The notes under the pieces: model-generated | Told to the model about the DNA's origin: nothing | The model's database searches: none | Seen by the model: only the letters and a program-made list of their open reading frames with translations | In this document: piece by piece, positions 21,235-31,152 of the stretch | Numbering within the stretch: the first letter of the stretch is position 1 | How the letters are laid out: every line of letters starts with the position of its first letter | DNA from: Cellulomonas sp. S1-8 | GTDB taxonomy: Bacteria; Actinomycetota; Actinomycetes; Actinomycetales; Cellulomonadaceae | Reading direction: 5' to 3' | DNA length: 64,000 nucleotides | Assembly (NCBI RefSeq): GCF_026184235.1 | Contig: NZ_CP110806.1 | Location: 3,100,001 to 3,164,000 of the forward strand | Program-made: the position numbers and the translations under genes

Positions 21235-21992
21235 GCGCGCACCACCCGGGTGCCGGCGGCCTCGATCTCGTCGGCGAGCTCGGGCTGCACGTCGGAGTCG
21301 GTGACGAGCACGTCGATGTCGGCGAGCGCCGCGACGCGCGCCAGGTCGACGCGCCCGACCTTGGTGTGGTCGGCCAGCACGACGGTGCGTCGGGCGGCCG
21401 CGACGAGTGCGCGCTTGACGGCGGCCTCGCCGAGGTCGGGCGTCGTGACGCCGTGCTCGGCGGTGATGCCGTTGGCGCCGAGGAACGCGACGTCGACGTG
21501 GATCTCGGCGAGGTCGCGCAGCGCCCACGACCCGACGGCGGCGAGCGTGCGGCCGCGCACGGTGCCGCCGACGAGGTGCAGCGTGGTGCCCGGCCGCGTC
21601 GCGAGGACGGTCGCGACGGGCAGCGCGTGCGTCACGACCACGAGCTCACGGTCGGTCGGCAGCAGCTCGGCGAGGCGCACGGTGGTGGTGCCGGCGTCGA
21701 GGATGACGGCGCCGCCGTCGGGCAGCTCGTCGAGCGCGGCCTTGGCGATGCGCTCCTTCTCGCCGGACAGCTGGCCCTCCCGGTCGGCGATCCCGGGCTC
21801 GAACCCCAGCCGCTCGACCGGGATGGCACCGCCGTGGACGCGGCGGACGAGTCCGTGGCGCTCGAGAGCGGTGAGGTCGCGGCGGATCGTCTCGGGGGTG
21901 ACGTCGAGCTCGACCGCGAGCCCGGTGACGTCCACGCGACCGTCGGCCCGTGCCCTCGTGAGGATCTGCTGGTGCCTCTCGGGTGCGTACAC
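21231..21992 (-). CDS. fruR: DeoR/GlpR-family regulator of the fructose operon
   Basis: A 253-residue regulator. An N-terminal winged helix (RHQQILTRARADGRVDVTGLAVELDV then TIRRDLTALE, residues 5-45) is followed by the DeoR sugar-phosphate sensor domain with DAGTTTVRLAE, VTHALPVA and DHTKVGR. Its likely ligand is fructose-1-phosphate, by analogy. GTG 21992 is chosen since GGAG lies 5 nt upstream and it begins the domain precisely; the upstream open frame is the leader. First gene of the operon, it probably autoregulates. Confidence 0.9.
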   Translation of the reverse strand: MYAPERHQQILTRARADGRVDVTGLAVELDVTPETIRRDLTALERHGLVRRVHGGAIPVERLGFEPGIADREGQLSGEKERIAKAALDELPDGGAVILDAGTTTVRLAELLPTDRELVVVTHALPVATVLATRPGTTLHLVGGTVRGRTLAAVGSWALRDLAEIHVDVAFLGANGITAEHGVTTPDLGEAAVKRALVAAARRTVVLADHTKVGRVDLARVAALADIDVLVTDSDVQPELADEIEAAGTRVVRA

Positions 21993-22035
21993 ATCAACTC
22001 CGTCGTCCCGTGCCGCCGGGTGGGCATCGGATTCC

Positions 22036-22064
22036 AGGATCACCCCGATGGCCACCTCTGTCAA
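22036..22064 (-). promoter_or_regulatory. promoter of the fruR-fruK-PTS operon
   Basis: On the minus strand TTGACA (22059-22064) and GATCCT (22036-22041) are 17 bp apart, an unusually good match. Transcription would begin near 22029, giving a leader of about 36 nt. An imperfect inverted pair GACAT/ATGTC (22073-22077 and 22094-22098) lies just upstream and could be a regulator site. Confidence 0.65.
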
Positions 22065-22191
22065 CCTATTCGGACATACTCGGAAGTCGAAGAATGTCTG
22101 TTCATGTGGGAGACCACATGGCCCGTGTTCTGATGTGGTGAGCCGCATCGGGTGTCATGCACGTCACGATCCGGCCCCGGGGGCCATGGCG

Positions 22192-22210
22192 TAAGGTTAG
22201 CCTCACCTAC
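22192..22210 (+). promoter_or_regulatory. IdeR/DtxR-type iron box
   Basis: TAAGGTTAGCCTCACCTAC matches the known consensus TTAGGTTAGSCTAACCTAA at 16 of 19 positions. It lies about 85 bp before a siderophore-binding lipoprotein gene, so iron-loaded DtxR/IdeR should repress this operon. Confidence 0.85.
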
Positions 22211-22293
22211 TGAGCCCGCCTCCCGCGGGCCCGTCGGGCAGCCGCGCACGCGCCGCCGCCACGACGACCGCGACCCCACCTGCGAAGGACACC

Positions 22294-23355
22294 ATGCGCA
22301 CTGCGCCCTCCCGCCGCGTGTTGCGACCCCTCGTCGCCGCCACCGCCGCCTCCCTCCTGCTCGCCGCCTGCGCCACCGGAGGCGCGGACGACACGGGGGA
22401 CCCCACGGCCACGGCCGAGGCCGGTTCCGACGTCTTCCCCGTCACGCTGACGAGCACCTTCGGCGAGACCACGATCGAGGCCGAGCCCACCGCCGTCGCC
22501 TCGGTCAACTGGGGCAACCACGACGTCGCGATCGCGCTGGGCATCGTGCCCGTCGGCTTCGCCAAGGCGAGCTACGGCGACGACGACACGGACGGCATCC
22601 ACCCGTGGACGTACGAGGGCCTCGAGGGCCTCGACGCGACCGGCGACGCGCTGCCCGTCCTGTTCGACGAGACCGACGGCATCCCGTTCGAGGCCGTCAA
22701 CAACACGGCGCCCGACGTCGTGCTCGCCGCGTACTCCGGCCTCACCGAGGAGGACTGGACCACGCTGTCCCAGATCGCGCCCACCGTGTCGTTCCCCGAG
22801 TTCGCCTGGGGCACCAACTGGCAGGACATGGCGCTGATCAACGGCGAGGCGCTCGGCCGCAAGGCCGAGGCCCAGGCGCTGGTCGACGACGTCCTCGCGC
22901 AGATCGACGACGCCCTGGCCGAGCGCCCCGACGTCGAGGGCACCACCGTGGCGTACACCTGGATCGACCCGGCCGACCCCAGCACCATCGGCGTCTACAC
23001 CCCGCTCGACGCACGCGTGCAGCTGCTGGACGACCTCGGCATGAGCACCGCGCCGTCGGTCGTCGAGCTCGCCGGCGACACCGACCTGTTCTTCGTCGAC
23101 CTCGCGGCCGAGCAGGCCGACGTCCTGGCCGACGTCGACATCCTGGTCACCTACGGCGACGAGACGACGCTCGCGACGCTGCAGGCCGACCCGCTGATCG
23201 GCAAGATCCCCGCGGTCGCCCGCGGTTCCGTCGCCGTCGTCCCGGACGGCGTGCCGCTCGCGTCGGCCACCTCCGGCCCGACCGTGCTGTCCGTCCCGTG
23301 GTCCCTCGACGCGTACCTCGACCTGTTCCAGGCCGCGGCCGAGAAGGTCGGATGA
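22294..23355 (+). CDS. iron-siderophore ABC transporter, substrate-binding lipoprotein
   Basis: A 353-residue extracellular lipoprotein. The signal peptide ends in a lipobox, SLLLAAC (Cys about residue 25). The mature protein fits the FecB/FhuD periplasmic-binding class: VTLTSTFGETTIEAEPTAVASVNWG at the start, a long central helix region, and VVELAGDTDLFFVDL. It should capture ferric siderophores and deliver them to the two permeases. AAGGAC stands 4-5 nt before the ATG. The stop overlaps the first permease by ATGA. An iron box lies upstream. Confidence 0.93.
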   Translation: MRTAPSRRVLRPLVAATAASLLLAACATGGADDTGDPTATAEAGSDVFPVTLTSTFGETTIEAEPTAVASVNWGNHDVAIALGIVPVGFAKASYGDDDTDGIHPWTYEGLEGLDATGDALPVLFDETDGIPFEAVNNTAPDVVLAAYSGLTEEDWTTLSQIAPTVSFPEFAWGTNWQDMALINGEALGRKAEAQALVDDVLAQIDDALAERPDVEGTTVAYTWIDPADPSTIGVYTPLDARVQLLDDLGMSTAPSVVELAGDTDLFFVDLAAEQADVLADVDILVTYGDETTLATLQADPLIGKIPAVARGSVAVVPDGVPLASATSGPTVLSVPWSLDAYLDLFQAAAEKVG

Positions 23356-24407
23356 CCCTCGTCGCCCCACCCGGGACGCCGGCCGCACCCTCCCGGGTGC
23401 GGCCGGCGTCCCTGCGGCGCCGGCGGGTCGTCGGGCTCGCCGTGTGCGCCCTGGCGGTGCTGCTCGCCGTCGTCGCCTCCCTCGCGTTCGGTGCCCGCGT
23501 CGTCGGCTGGTCCGACGTCGTCGCCGGCGTGCTGCACCCCGACACCTCCGACATCGCGCAGGCCGCCGTGCAGTCCCGCGTCGCACGCACCGTCCTCGGC
23601 CTGCTGGTCGGCGCCGCCCTCGGCATGGGCGGCGCGGTGCTCCAGGGCCTGACGCGCAACCCCCTGGCCGACCCCGCCCTGCTCGGCATCAGCTCGGGCG
23701 CGTCGCTCGCGGTCGTCCTCGGCATCATGCTCCTGGGCCTGTCGACGCTCCAGCAGTACGTGTGGCTCGCCTTCGCGGGCGCCGCGCTCGCGTCGGTCCT
23801 CGTCTACGCGATCGGGTCGCTGGGCCGCGAGGGCGCGACCCCGCTCAAGCTCGCGCTCGCGGGCGCCGCCACGACCGCCGCCCTCGGGTCCGGCGTCTCG
23901 ATGGTGCTGCTGTCCCGCACCGACGTCCTCGACACCTTCCGGTTCTGGCAGGTCGGGTCGATCGGCCGTGCGTCGTTCGCCGAGATCGGGCAGGTGCTGC
24001 CCTTCCTCGTCGTCGGCACCGTGCTGGCCGTCGGCTGCGCACGCGGCATGGACGCCATCGCGCTCGGGGACGACGTCGCCGCCGGTCTCGGGCAGCGTGT
24101 CGGCCTCGTCCGCGCCGTCGGAGGGCTGGCCGCCGTGCTGCTGTGCGGCACCGCGGTCGCCGCCGCCGGACCCATCGGCTTCGTCGGCCTGGTCATGCCG
24201 CACCTCGCCCGCACGTTCACCGGCCCCAGCCACCGCTGGCTGCTGCCGGCCTCCGCCGCGCTGGGCGCGGCCCTGCTGCTGGCCGCCGACGTCGTCGGCC
24301 GCGTCGTGGCCCGCCCGCAGGAGATCGAGGTCGGCATCGTCACCGCCGTCCTCGGCGCCCCGGTGTTCATCGCGATCATCCGACGGCACAAGGTGAGCGC
24401 GCTGTGA
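23352..24407 (+). CDS. iron-siderophore ABC permease (FecCD family), first subunit
   Basis: A 351-residue FecCD-type permease with about nine or ten hydrophobic segments. Family motifs: RVARTVLGLLVGAALGMGGAVLQ, TRNPLADPALLGISSGA, and AAAGPIGFVGLVMPHLAR near residue 260. It forms a heterodimeric channel with the next gene product. The ATG overlaps the upstream stop and its own stop overlaps the next GTG (GTGA). Confidence 0.95.
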   Translation: MTLVAPPGTPAAPSRVRPASLRRRRVVGLAVCALAVLLAVVASLAFGARVVGWSDVVAGVLHPDTSDIAQAAVQSRVARTVLGLLVGAALGMGGAVLQGLTRNPLADPALLGISSGASLAVVLGIMLLGLSTLQQYVWLAFAGAALASVLVYAIGSLGREGATPLKLALAGAATTAALGSGVSMVLLSRTDVLDTFRFWQVGSIGRASFAEIGQVLPFLVVGTVLAVGCARGMDAIALGDDVAAGLGQRVGLVRAVGGLAAVLLCGTAVAAAGPIGFVGLVMPHLARTFTGPSHRWLLPASAALGAALLLAADVVGRVVARPQEIEVGIVTAVLGAPVFIAIIRRHKVSAL

Positions 24408-25450
24408 CCGCCGTGCTGCACGACCGGCCCGGCGCGGTCGTCGCGCGCGCCCGGCGCGCCCGCACGCGGCGGTACCGCACCGTCGTCGCCGTCCTCGCCC
24501 TCGCGGTGCTCACCGTCGCCGTCGTCGCGCTGTGCGTCGGCGAGCGCCCGTCCACGCCTGCCGAGGTGCTGCGCGTCCTGCTGGGCGAGCAGGTGCCCGG
24601 GGCGTCGTTCAACGTCGGCGTCCTGCGCACGCCGCGCGCCCTGACGGCGGTCCTCGTCGGTCTCGCGTTCGGCATGGGCGGCGTCGTCTTCCAGACGATG
24701 CTGCGCAACCCGCTGGCCAGCCCCGACATCATCGGCGTCAGCGCCGGGTCCAGTGCGGCGGCCGTCCTCGCGATCACGGTGTTCGGCCTGTCCGGTGCGG
24801 CGCTGTCCGTCGTGGCGGTCGTCGCCGGCCTCGCCGTCGCCGGGGCCATCTACGCGCTGTCGTGGCGCAACGGCGTGCAGGGGGCCCGGCTCGTGCTCAT
24901 CGGCATCGCGGTGGGCGCCATGCTGGACTCCGTCATCGGCTACGCCATGACGCGCGCCGGCATCTACGACGCCAACGAGGCGCTGCGCTGGCTCACCGGC
25001 TCGCTCAACTCGGCCTTCTGGCCGAGCGTCGGACCCCTCGCGCTGGCGCTCGCCGTCCTGCTGCCCACGCTGCTGGTGCTCGCGCGTCGGCTGCCGGCGC
25101 TGCAGCTCGGTGACGACGCCGCCGCCGGCCTCGGTGTCCGGCCCGACCGCTCGCGCCTCGCGCTGCTGATCGTCGCCGTCGCCGCGATCGCGGTCGCCAC
25201 CGCCACGACCGGTCCCATCGCGTTCGTCGCCTTCCTGGCCGGTCCCATCGCGCACCGGCTGCTGCGCGGCACGGGCGCGCTGCTCGTCCCCGCCGGACTC
25301 GTCGGTGCGCTCCTCGTGCTCGTCGGGGACCTCGTCGGGCAGCACGTGCTCGGCCACCGGTTCCCCGTCGGCGTCGTCACCGGCGTGCTCGGCGCGCCCT
25401 ACCTGCTCTGGCTGCTCGCCAGGACCAACCGCTCCGGAGGCTCCCTGTGA
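24404..25450 (+). CDS. iron-siderophore ABC permease (FecCD family), second subunit
   Basis: A 348-residue permease, paralogous to the preceding one: VLRTPRALTAVLVGLAFGMGG, LRNPLASPDIIGVSAGS, and TTGPIAFVAFLAGPIAHRL. The N-terminal 25 residues are rich in Arg and Ala, ahead of the first helix (VAVLALAVLTVAVVALCVG). Starts at GTG in GTGA overlap; the next gene also starts with GTG overlapping its stop, so all four genes are tightly coupled. Confidence 0.95.
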   Translation: MTAVLHDRPGAVVARARRARTRRYRTVVAVLALAVLTVAVVALCVGERPSTPAEVLRVLLGEQVPGASFNVGVLRTPRALTAVLVGLAFGMGGVVFQTMLRNPLASPDIIGVSAGSSAAAVLAITVFGLSGAALSVVAVVAGLAVAGAIYALSWRNGVQGARLVLIGIAVGAMLDSVIGYAMTRAGIYDANEALRWLTGSLNSAFWPSVGPLALALAVLLPTLLVLARRLPALQLGDDAAAGLGVRPDRSRLALLIVAVAAIAVATATTGPIAFVAFLAGPIAHRLLRGTGALLVPAGLVGALLVLVGDLVGQHVLGHRFPVGVVTGVLGAPYLLWLLARTNRSGGSL

Positions 25451-26331
25451 CGGACTCCCCCGCCGCCCACACCCTCGCCGTGGAGGCCGTGACCGTCGGG
25501 TACGACGACCGGGTCGTCGTGCACGACATGACGCTCGCGATCGCACCGGGTGCGATCACGGCGATCGTCGGCGCCAACGGCTGCGGCAAGTCCACGCTGC
25601 TGCGGGCGATGGCGCGGCTGCTGCCGGTGCGCAGCGGGCGGGTCCTGCTCGACGGCGTCCCGATCGACTCGATCCCCACGCGGCAGGTCGCAGGCGTGCT
25701 GGGCCTGCTGCCGCAGTCGCCGGTCTGCCCCGAGGGCATCGCGGTCGCCGACCTCGTGGGGCGCGGGCGGTACCCGCACCAGGGGTGGTTCCGCCGCTGG
25801 ACCGCGCAGGACGACGCGGTCGTCGAGCAGGCGCTGGTCGCGACCGACATCCTCGATCTCGCGGACCGGCCCGTCGACGAGCTCTCCGGCGGGCAGCGCC
25901 AGCGCGTGTGGATCGCGATGGCGCTCGCGCAGCAGACGGACGTGCTGCTGCTCGACGAGCCCACGACGTTCCTCGACGTCGCGCACCAGGTCGACGTCCT
26001 GGACCTGCTCGCCGACCTCAACCGCCGCCACGGCACGACGATCGTCATGGTCCTGCACGACCTCAACCTCGCCGCCCGCTACGCCGACAGCCTCGTCGCG
26101 CTCACCGACGGCCGCCTGTACGCGCAGGGCGACCCGACCGACGTCGTCACCGAGCAGATGGTCCGCGACGTGTTCGGCATGACGGCGCGCGTCATCCCCG
26201 ACCCGGTCAGCGGCACCCCGCTGGTGCTGCCCGTCGGCCGCCACCGCACGGGACGGATCGCCCAGCCGACGGACGAGGGCACCGTCGTCGCACCGCCCGT
26301 CGAGCGACCTGTGGCGCAACCCGTTCTCTGA
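25447..26331 (+). CDS. iron-siderophore ABC transporter ATP-binding protein
   Basis: A 294-residue ATPase of the FecE/FepC type that powers siderophore import. Walker A is GANGCGKST (about residues 41-49), the signature LSGGQRQRVWIAMALAQ, Walker B LLLDEPTTFLD and the switch His in MVLHDLN. The sequence HQVDVLDLL after Walker B is typical of iron-chelate importers. A C-terminal extension of about 40 residues follows the usual end. Last gene of the operon. Confidence 0.95.
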   Translation: MTDSPAAHTLAVEAVTVGYDDRVVVHDMTLAIAPGAITAIVGANGCGKSTLLRAMARLLPVRSGRVLLDGVPIDSIPTRQVAGVLGLLPQSPVCPEGIAVADLVGRGRYPHQGWFRRWTAQDDAVVEQALVATDILDLADRPVDELSGGQRQRVWIAMALAQQTDVLLLDEPTTFLDVAHQVDVLDLLADLNRRHGTTIVMVLHDLNLAARYADSLVALTDGRLYAQGDPTDVVTEQMVRDVFGMTARVIPDPVSGTPLVLPVGRHRTGRIAQPTDEGTVVAPPVERPVAQPVL

Positions 26332-26367
26332 GGACGGCCACCGGGCCTCGGGACAGCCATCGAGCAC

Positions 26368-26427
26368 ACGGAAAACCACACGTCCGTACGGAAAACCACA
26401 CGATCGTACGGAATACCGTAGCCTTGG
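26368..26427 (+). repeat. three direct repeats at exactly 20-bp spacing (operator/promoter)
   Basis: ACGGAAAACCACACG occurs at 26368-26382 and 26388-26402; a diverged copy, ACGGAATACCG, begins at 26408. Starts are 20 bp apart, about two helical turns, so proteins would line up on one face. The first two 20-bp units differ at only two bases. The third contains TACCGT (26414-26419), which could be the -10 box of the nucleotidyltransferase gene. The stretch is AT-richer than its surroundings. I infer an operator for the HTH-bearing product of the next gene. Confidence 0.75.
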
Positions 26428-26481
26428 CGGCACGTCACGACCCCACGTAAGGACGTGTCACGACCACCAGAAAGGCTGCAG

Positions 26482-27126
26482 ATGGATTGGTCGACGCCCG
26501 CCGGCCCGATCATCCACGGGATGGAGGGCCCGGTTCTGTACCGCCTGTACCGCGTGATGGGACCTCAGACCGTCGGAGAGATCCACAAGCGCGCCGGTGT
26601 CGGCTCCCTCAGCGGTGTCCGCGGCGCGATCGACCGCCTGGTCGCGCAGGGCCTCGCGGTCTCACACCCGGTCGGCAAGGTCGTCGGATTCACGCTCAAC
26701 CGGGACCACGTGGCCTACCCAGCGGTGAAGGCCCTCTTCGAGGCGTACGACCCTTACCGTGAGTTCTCGCGACGGCTCCACGACCTCGTCGCTGGCCACG
26801 TGGGCGACGTCCCAGACCTCGTCGTCGCCGTCTTCGGCTCGGTCGCGCGACGCTCGGCGACCGTGACCTCGGATGTCGACATCATCGTCATGACACCAGA
26901 CGATCCGCCGTGGGACGACGACCGCGCCCTGGCGCTCAGCACCGGCCTGGCGTGGGAGGTACGACGCTGGACCGGCAACGAGCCGCAGATCGTGGAGATG
27001 TCCCGCCGTCAGCTGCTGAGCGCTGCCCGTGAGCGCGACCCGCTCGTCGAGTCCCTCCGGGCCGACGCCGACACCGTCGTCGGCGAGGACCTGCGCCAGC
27101 TCCTCGACCGCGAGGTCCCCCGGTGA
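26482..27126 (+). CDS. winged-helix / polymerase-beta-type nucleotidyltransferase (putative antitoxin)
   Basis: A 214-residue protein. Residues about 15-85 look like a winged helix (VMGPQTVGEIHKRAGVGSLS then RGAIDRLVAQGLAV). Residues about 112-200 form a minimal nucleotidyltransferase: GS (119-120), ten residues, then DVD (131-133), the GSx10DxD metal-binding motif. ATG 26482 has AAAGG 6 nt upstream; GTG 26455 is a poorer choice. Its stop overlaps a HEPN-like gene. In known MNT-HEPN pairs the nucleotidyltransferase is the antitoxin and AMPylates the HEPN toxin; that role, and binding of its HTH to the 20-bp repeats, are inference here. Confidence 0.78.
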   Translation: MDWSTPAGPIIHGMEGPVLYRLYRVMGPQTVGEIHKRAGVGSLSGVRGAIDRLVAQGLAVSHPVGKVVGFTLNRDHVAYPAVKALFEAYDPYREFSRRLHDLVAGHVGDVPDLVVAVFGSVARRSATVTSDVDIIVMTPDDPPWDDDRALALSTGLAWEVRRWTGNEPQIVEMSRRQLLSAARERDPLVESLRADADTVVGEDLRQLLDREVPR

Positions 27127-27530
27127 ACGCTCGCGACGAGGGTCGCCGACGCCGAGCCGTCACCACGCACGACGTCAGGGCGCGGGCCGAGGCCGCTCGA
27201 GCGTTCCGCGATGCGGCGCGCCTCTTGGTCGACGAGCCCGAGTACGCACAGGTGGCGGCCGCGCTCGCCGTGCTCGCCGGCATCGCTGCCGCGGATGCCG
27301 TCTGCGGCCACGCACTCGGCCAGTACTCCCGCGCCCAGGGCCACCGGGAGGCGATCGACCTGCTCACCTCCGTCGACGAGACGCTCGCGAAGCAGCTCGG
27401 ACTCCTTCTTGCCCAGAAGGACAACGCCCACTACTCGCCACGCGCGATGTCGGCGGTCACCGTGACACAGCTCGTGCGTGCAGCCGGGCACCTCGTCGAG
27501 CAGATGGATGCCCGGCTGACCGGAGGGTGA
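27123..27530 (+). CDS. HEPN-like helical protein (putative toxin partner)
   Basis: A 135-residue all-helical protein starting at GTG in a GTGA overlap with the nucleotidyltransferase gene. The pattern AAALAVLAGIAAADAVCGHALG (split after 20 here: AAALAVLAGIAAADAVCGHA, about 46-65), then QGHREAIDLL, resembles small HEPN proteins of the SAV_6107-like kind. The canonical RNase motif Rx4-6H is not clear: candidates are R70-x3-H74 and K99-x3-H103-Y104. It may therefore be an active or inactivated HEPN toxin, or a simple partner protein. The first 20 residues are Arg-rich. Confidence 0.65.
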   Translation: MNARDEGRRRRAVTTHDVRARAEAARAFRDAARLLVDEPEYAQVAAALAVLAGIAAADAVCGHALGQYSRAQGHREAIDLLTSVDETLAKQLGLLLAQKDNAHYSPRAMSAVTVTQLVRAAGHLVEQMDARLTGG

Positions 27531-27538
27531 GCCAGGTC

Positions 27539-28663
27539 TCAGAACGGCTGGTACGGGGAGACGACGACCTCGATGCGCTGGAACTCCTTGAGGTCGGAGT
27601 ACCCGGTGGTCGCCATCGCGCGACGCAGGGCGCCGACGAGGTTGAGGGTGCCGTCGGCGGTGTGGCCGGGGCCGAACAGGATCTGCTCGAGCGTGCCGAC
27701 CGTGCCGACCGAGACGCGCTCGCCGCGCGGCAGCTGCGGGTGGTGCGCCTCGGGTCCCCAGTGGAAGCCCCGGCCGGGGGCGTCCGACGCGCGGGCCAGT
27801 GCGGCACCCAGCATCACCGCGTCCGCACCGCAGGCGACGGCCTTGACCAGGTCGCCCGAGCGCCCGACGCCGCCGTCGGCGATGACGTGCACGTACCGCC
27901 CGCCGGACTCGTCGAGGTAGTCGCGCCGGGCCGCCGCGACGTCGGCGACGGCCGTGGCCATCGGGGCGTGGATGCCGAGCGACACGCGCGTGGTGTGCGC
28001 CGCGCCGCCGCCGAACCCGACGAGGACGCCCGCGGCACCCGTGCGCATGAGGTGCAGCGCCGCGGTGTACGTCGACGCGCCCCCGACGATGACGGGCACG
28101 TCGAGCTCGTAGATGAAGCGCTTGAGGTTCAGCGGCTCGGCACGACCGGAGACGTGCTCGGCCGACACCGTGGTCCCGCGGATGAGGAACAGGTCGACGC
28201 CCGCGTCCACGACGGCCCGCCAGTGCTCCTGCGTGCGCTGCGGGCTGAGGGCACCGGCGACCACGACACCGGCGTCACGGATCTCCTGCAGGCGCGCCCG
28301 GATCAGCTCGGGCTGGATCGGTGCGGCGTAGATCTCCTGCATGCGGGCGGTCGCACGCGGCGCGTCGAGCGACGCGATCTCCTCGAGCAGGCCCGTCGGG
28401 TCCTCGTACCGCGTCCACAGGCCCTCGAGGTCCAGGACGCCGAGCCCGCCGGCCCGGCCCAGCGCGACGGCCGTCGCGGGGCTCATCACCGAGTCCATGG
28501 GTGCGGCCAGCACCGGCAGGTCGAAGTGGTACGCGTCGATCTGCCAGCCGATCGACACCTCCTCCGGGTCGCGCGTGCGCCGTGAGGGCACGACCGCGAT
28601 GTCGTCGAAGGAGTACGCCCGGCGCCCCCGCTTGCCGCGCCCGATCTCGATGTCGCTGGTCAC
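27539..28663 (-). CDS. GuaB3-family IMP dehydrogenase-related protein
   Basis: A 374-residue TIM-barrel protein of the GuaB3 group, an IMP dehydrogenase paralogue without CBS domains that is frequent in actinobacteria; its reaction was long unclear. Seen: YSFDDIAVVPSRRTRDP, LAAPMDSVMSP, GVLVGFGGGAAHTTRVSLG at the place of the loop where GuaB has its catalytic GSICTT, and HVIADGGVGRSGD. The catalytic Cys of GuaB is thus absent. GTG start with TAGGCT (28670-28675) 6 nt upstream and no ribosome site. It lies 49 bp downstream of guaB on the same strand. Confidence 0.92.
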   Translation of the reverse strand: MTSDIEIGRGKRGRRAYSFDDIAVVPSRRTRDPEEVSIGWQIDAYHFDLPVLAAPMDSVMSPATAVALGRAGGLGVLDLEGLWTRYEDPTGLLEEIASLDAPRATARMQEIYAAPIQPELIRARLQEIRDAGVVVAGALSPQRTQEHWRAVVDAGVDLFLIRGTTVSAEHVSGRAEPLNLKRFIYELDVPVIVGGASTYTAALHLMRTGAAGVLVGFGGGAAHTTRVSLGIHAPMATAVADVAAARRDYLDESGGRYVHVIADGGVGRSGDLVKAVACGADAVMLGAALARASDAPGRGFHWGPEAHHPQLPRGERVSVGTVGTLEQILFGPGHTADGTLNLVGALRRAMATTGYSDLKEFQRIEVVVSPYQPF

Positions 28664-28669
28664 CCGAGG

Positions 28670-28675
28670 AGCCTA
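28670..28675 (-). promoter_or_regulatory. -10 box of leaderless guaB3-type gene
   Basis: TAGGCT on the minus strand, 6 nt before the GTG at 28663; lies between guaB and its paralogue. Confidence 0.45.
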
Positions 28676-28712
28676 CCGGCGGGCACCCGATGCCTCGGCA
28701 AGGCGGGCGCGG

Positions 28713-30957
<2,245 letters not shown>

Positions 30958-31152
30958 GGGATTCCTCCTCGCACCGGTCCCGTCACACCTGCGTGCACGG
31001 GTCCATGCCTGCATCGGCGTTACCGGTGCGTCACGTTAGCCCCCGCGAGGGGTGGTCACGGATCGAACTCGCCGTTTCCTCACGGTTGCGGAAGGACACG
31101 TGGTATGCGATCACGCGTTCGGGTCATCGCGTCGTGACGAATTGACACCGGG

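Noticed and set aside
22072..22100. Possible FruR operator (GACAT...ATGTC)
   Set aside because: Arms of only 5 bp with a 16-bp gap; kept only as a remark under the fru promoter.
26368..26427. Possible short CRISPR array
   Set aside because: Only three units, with 5-bp instead of about 30-bp spacers and no cas genes; fits phased operator sites better.
27531..28712. Possible mobile-element boundary flanking the nucleotidyltransferase/HEPN pair
   Set aside because: No terminal inverted repeats, target duplication, integrase or tRNA was found on either side.
31014..31145. Possible small RNA or gene between the LuxR and MerR genes
   Set aside because: No frame with a ribosome site, and no stable hairpin with terminator was seen.
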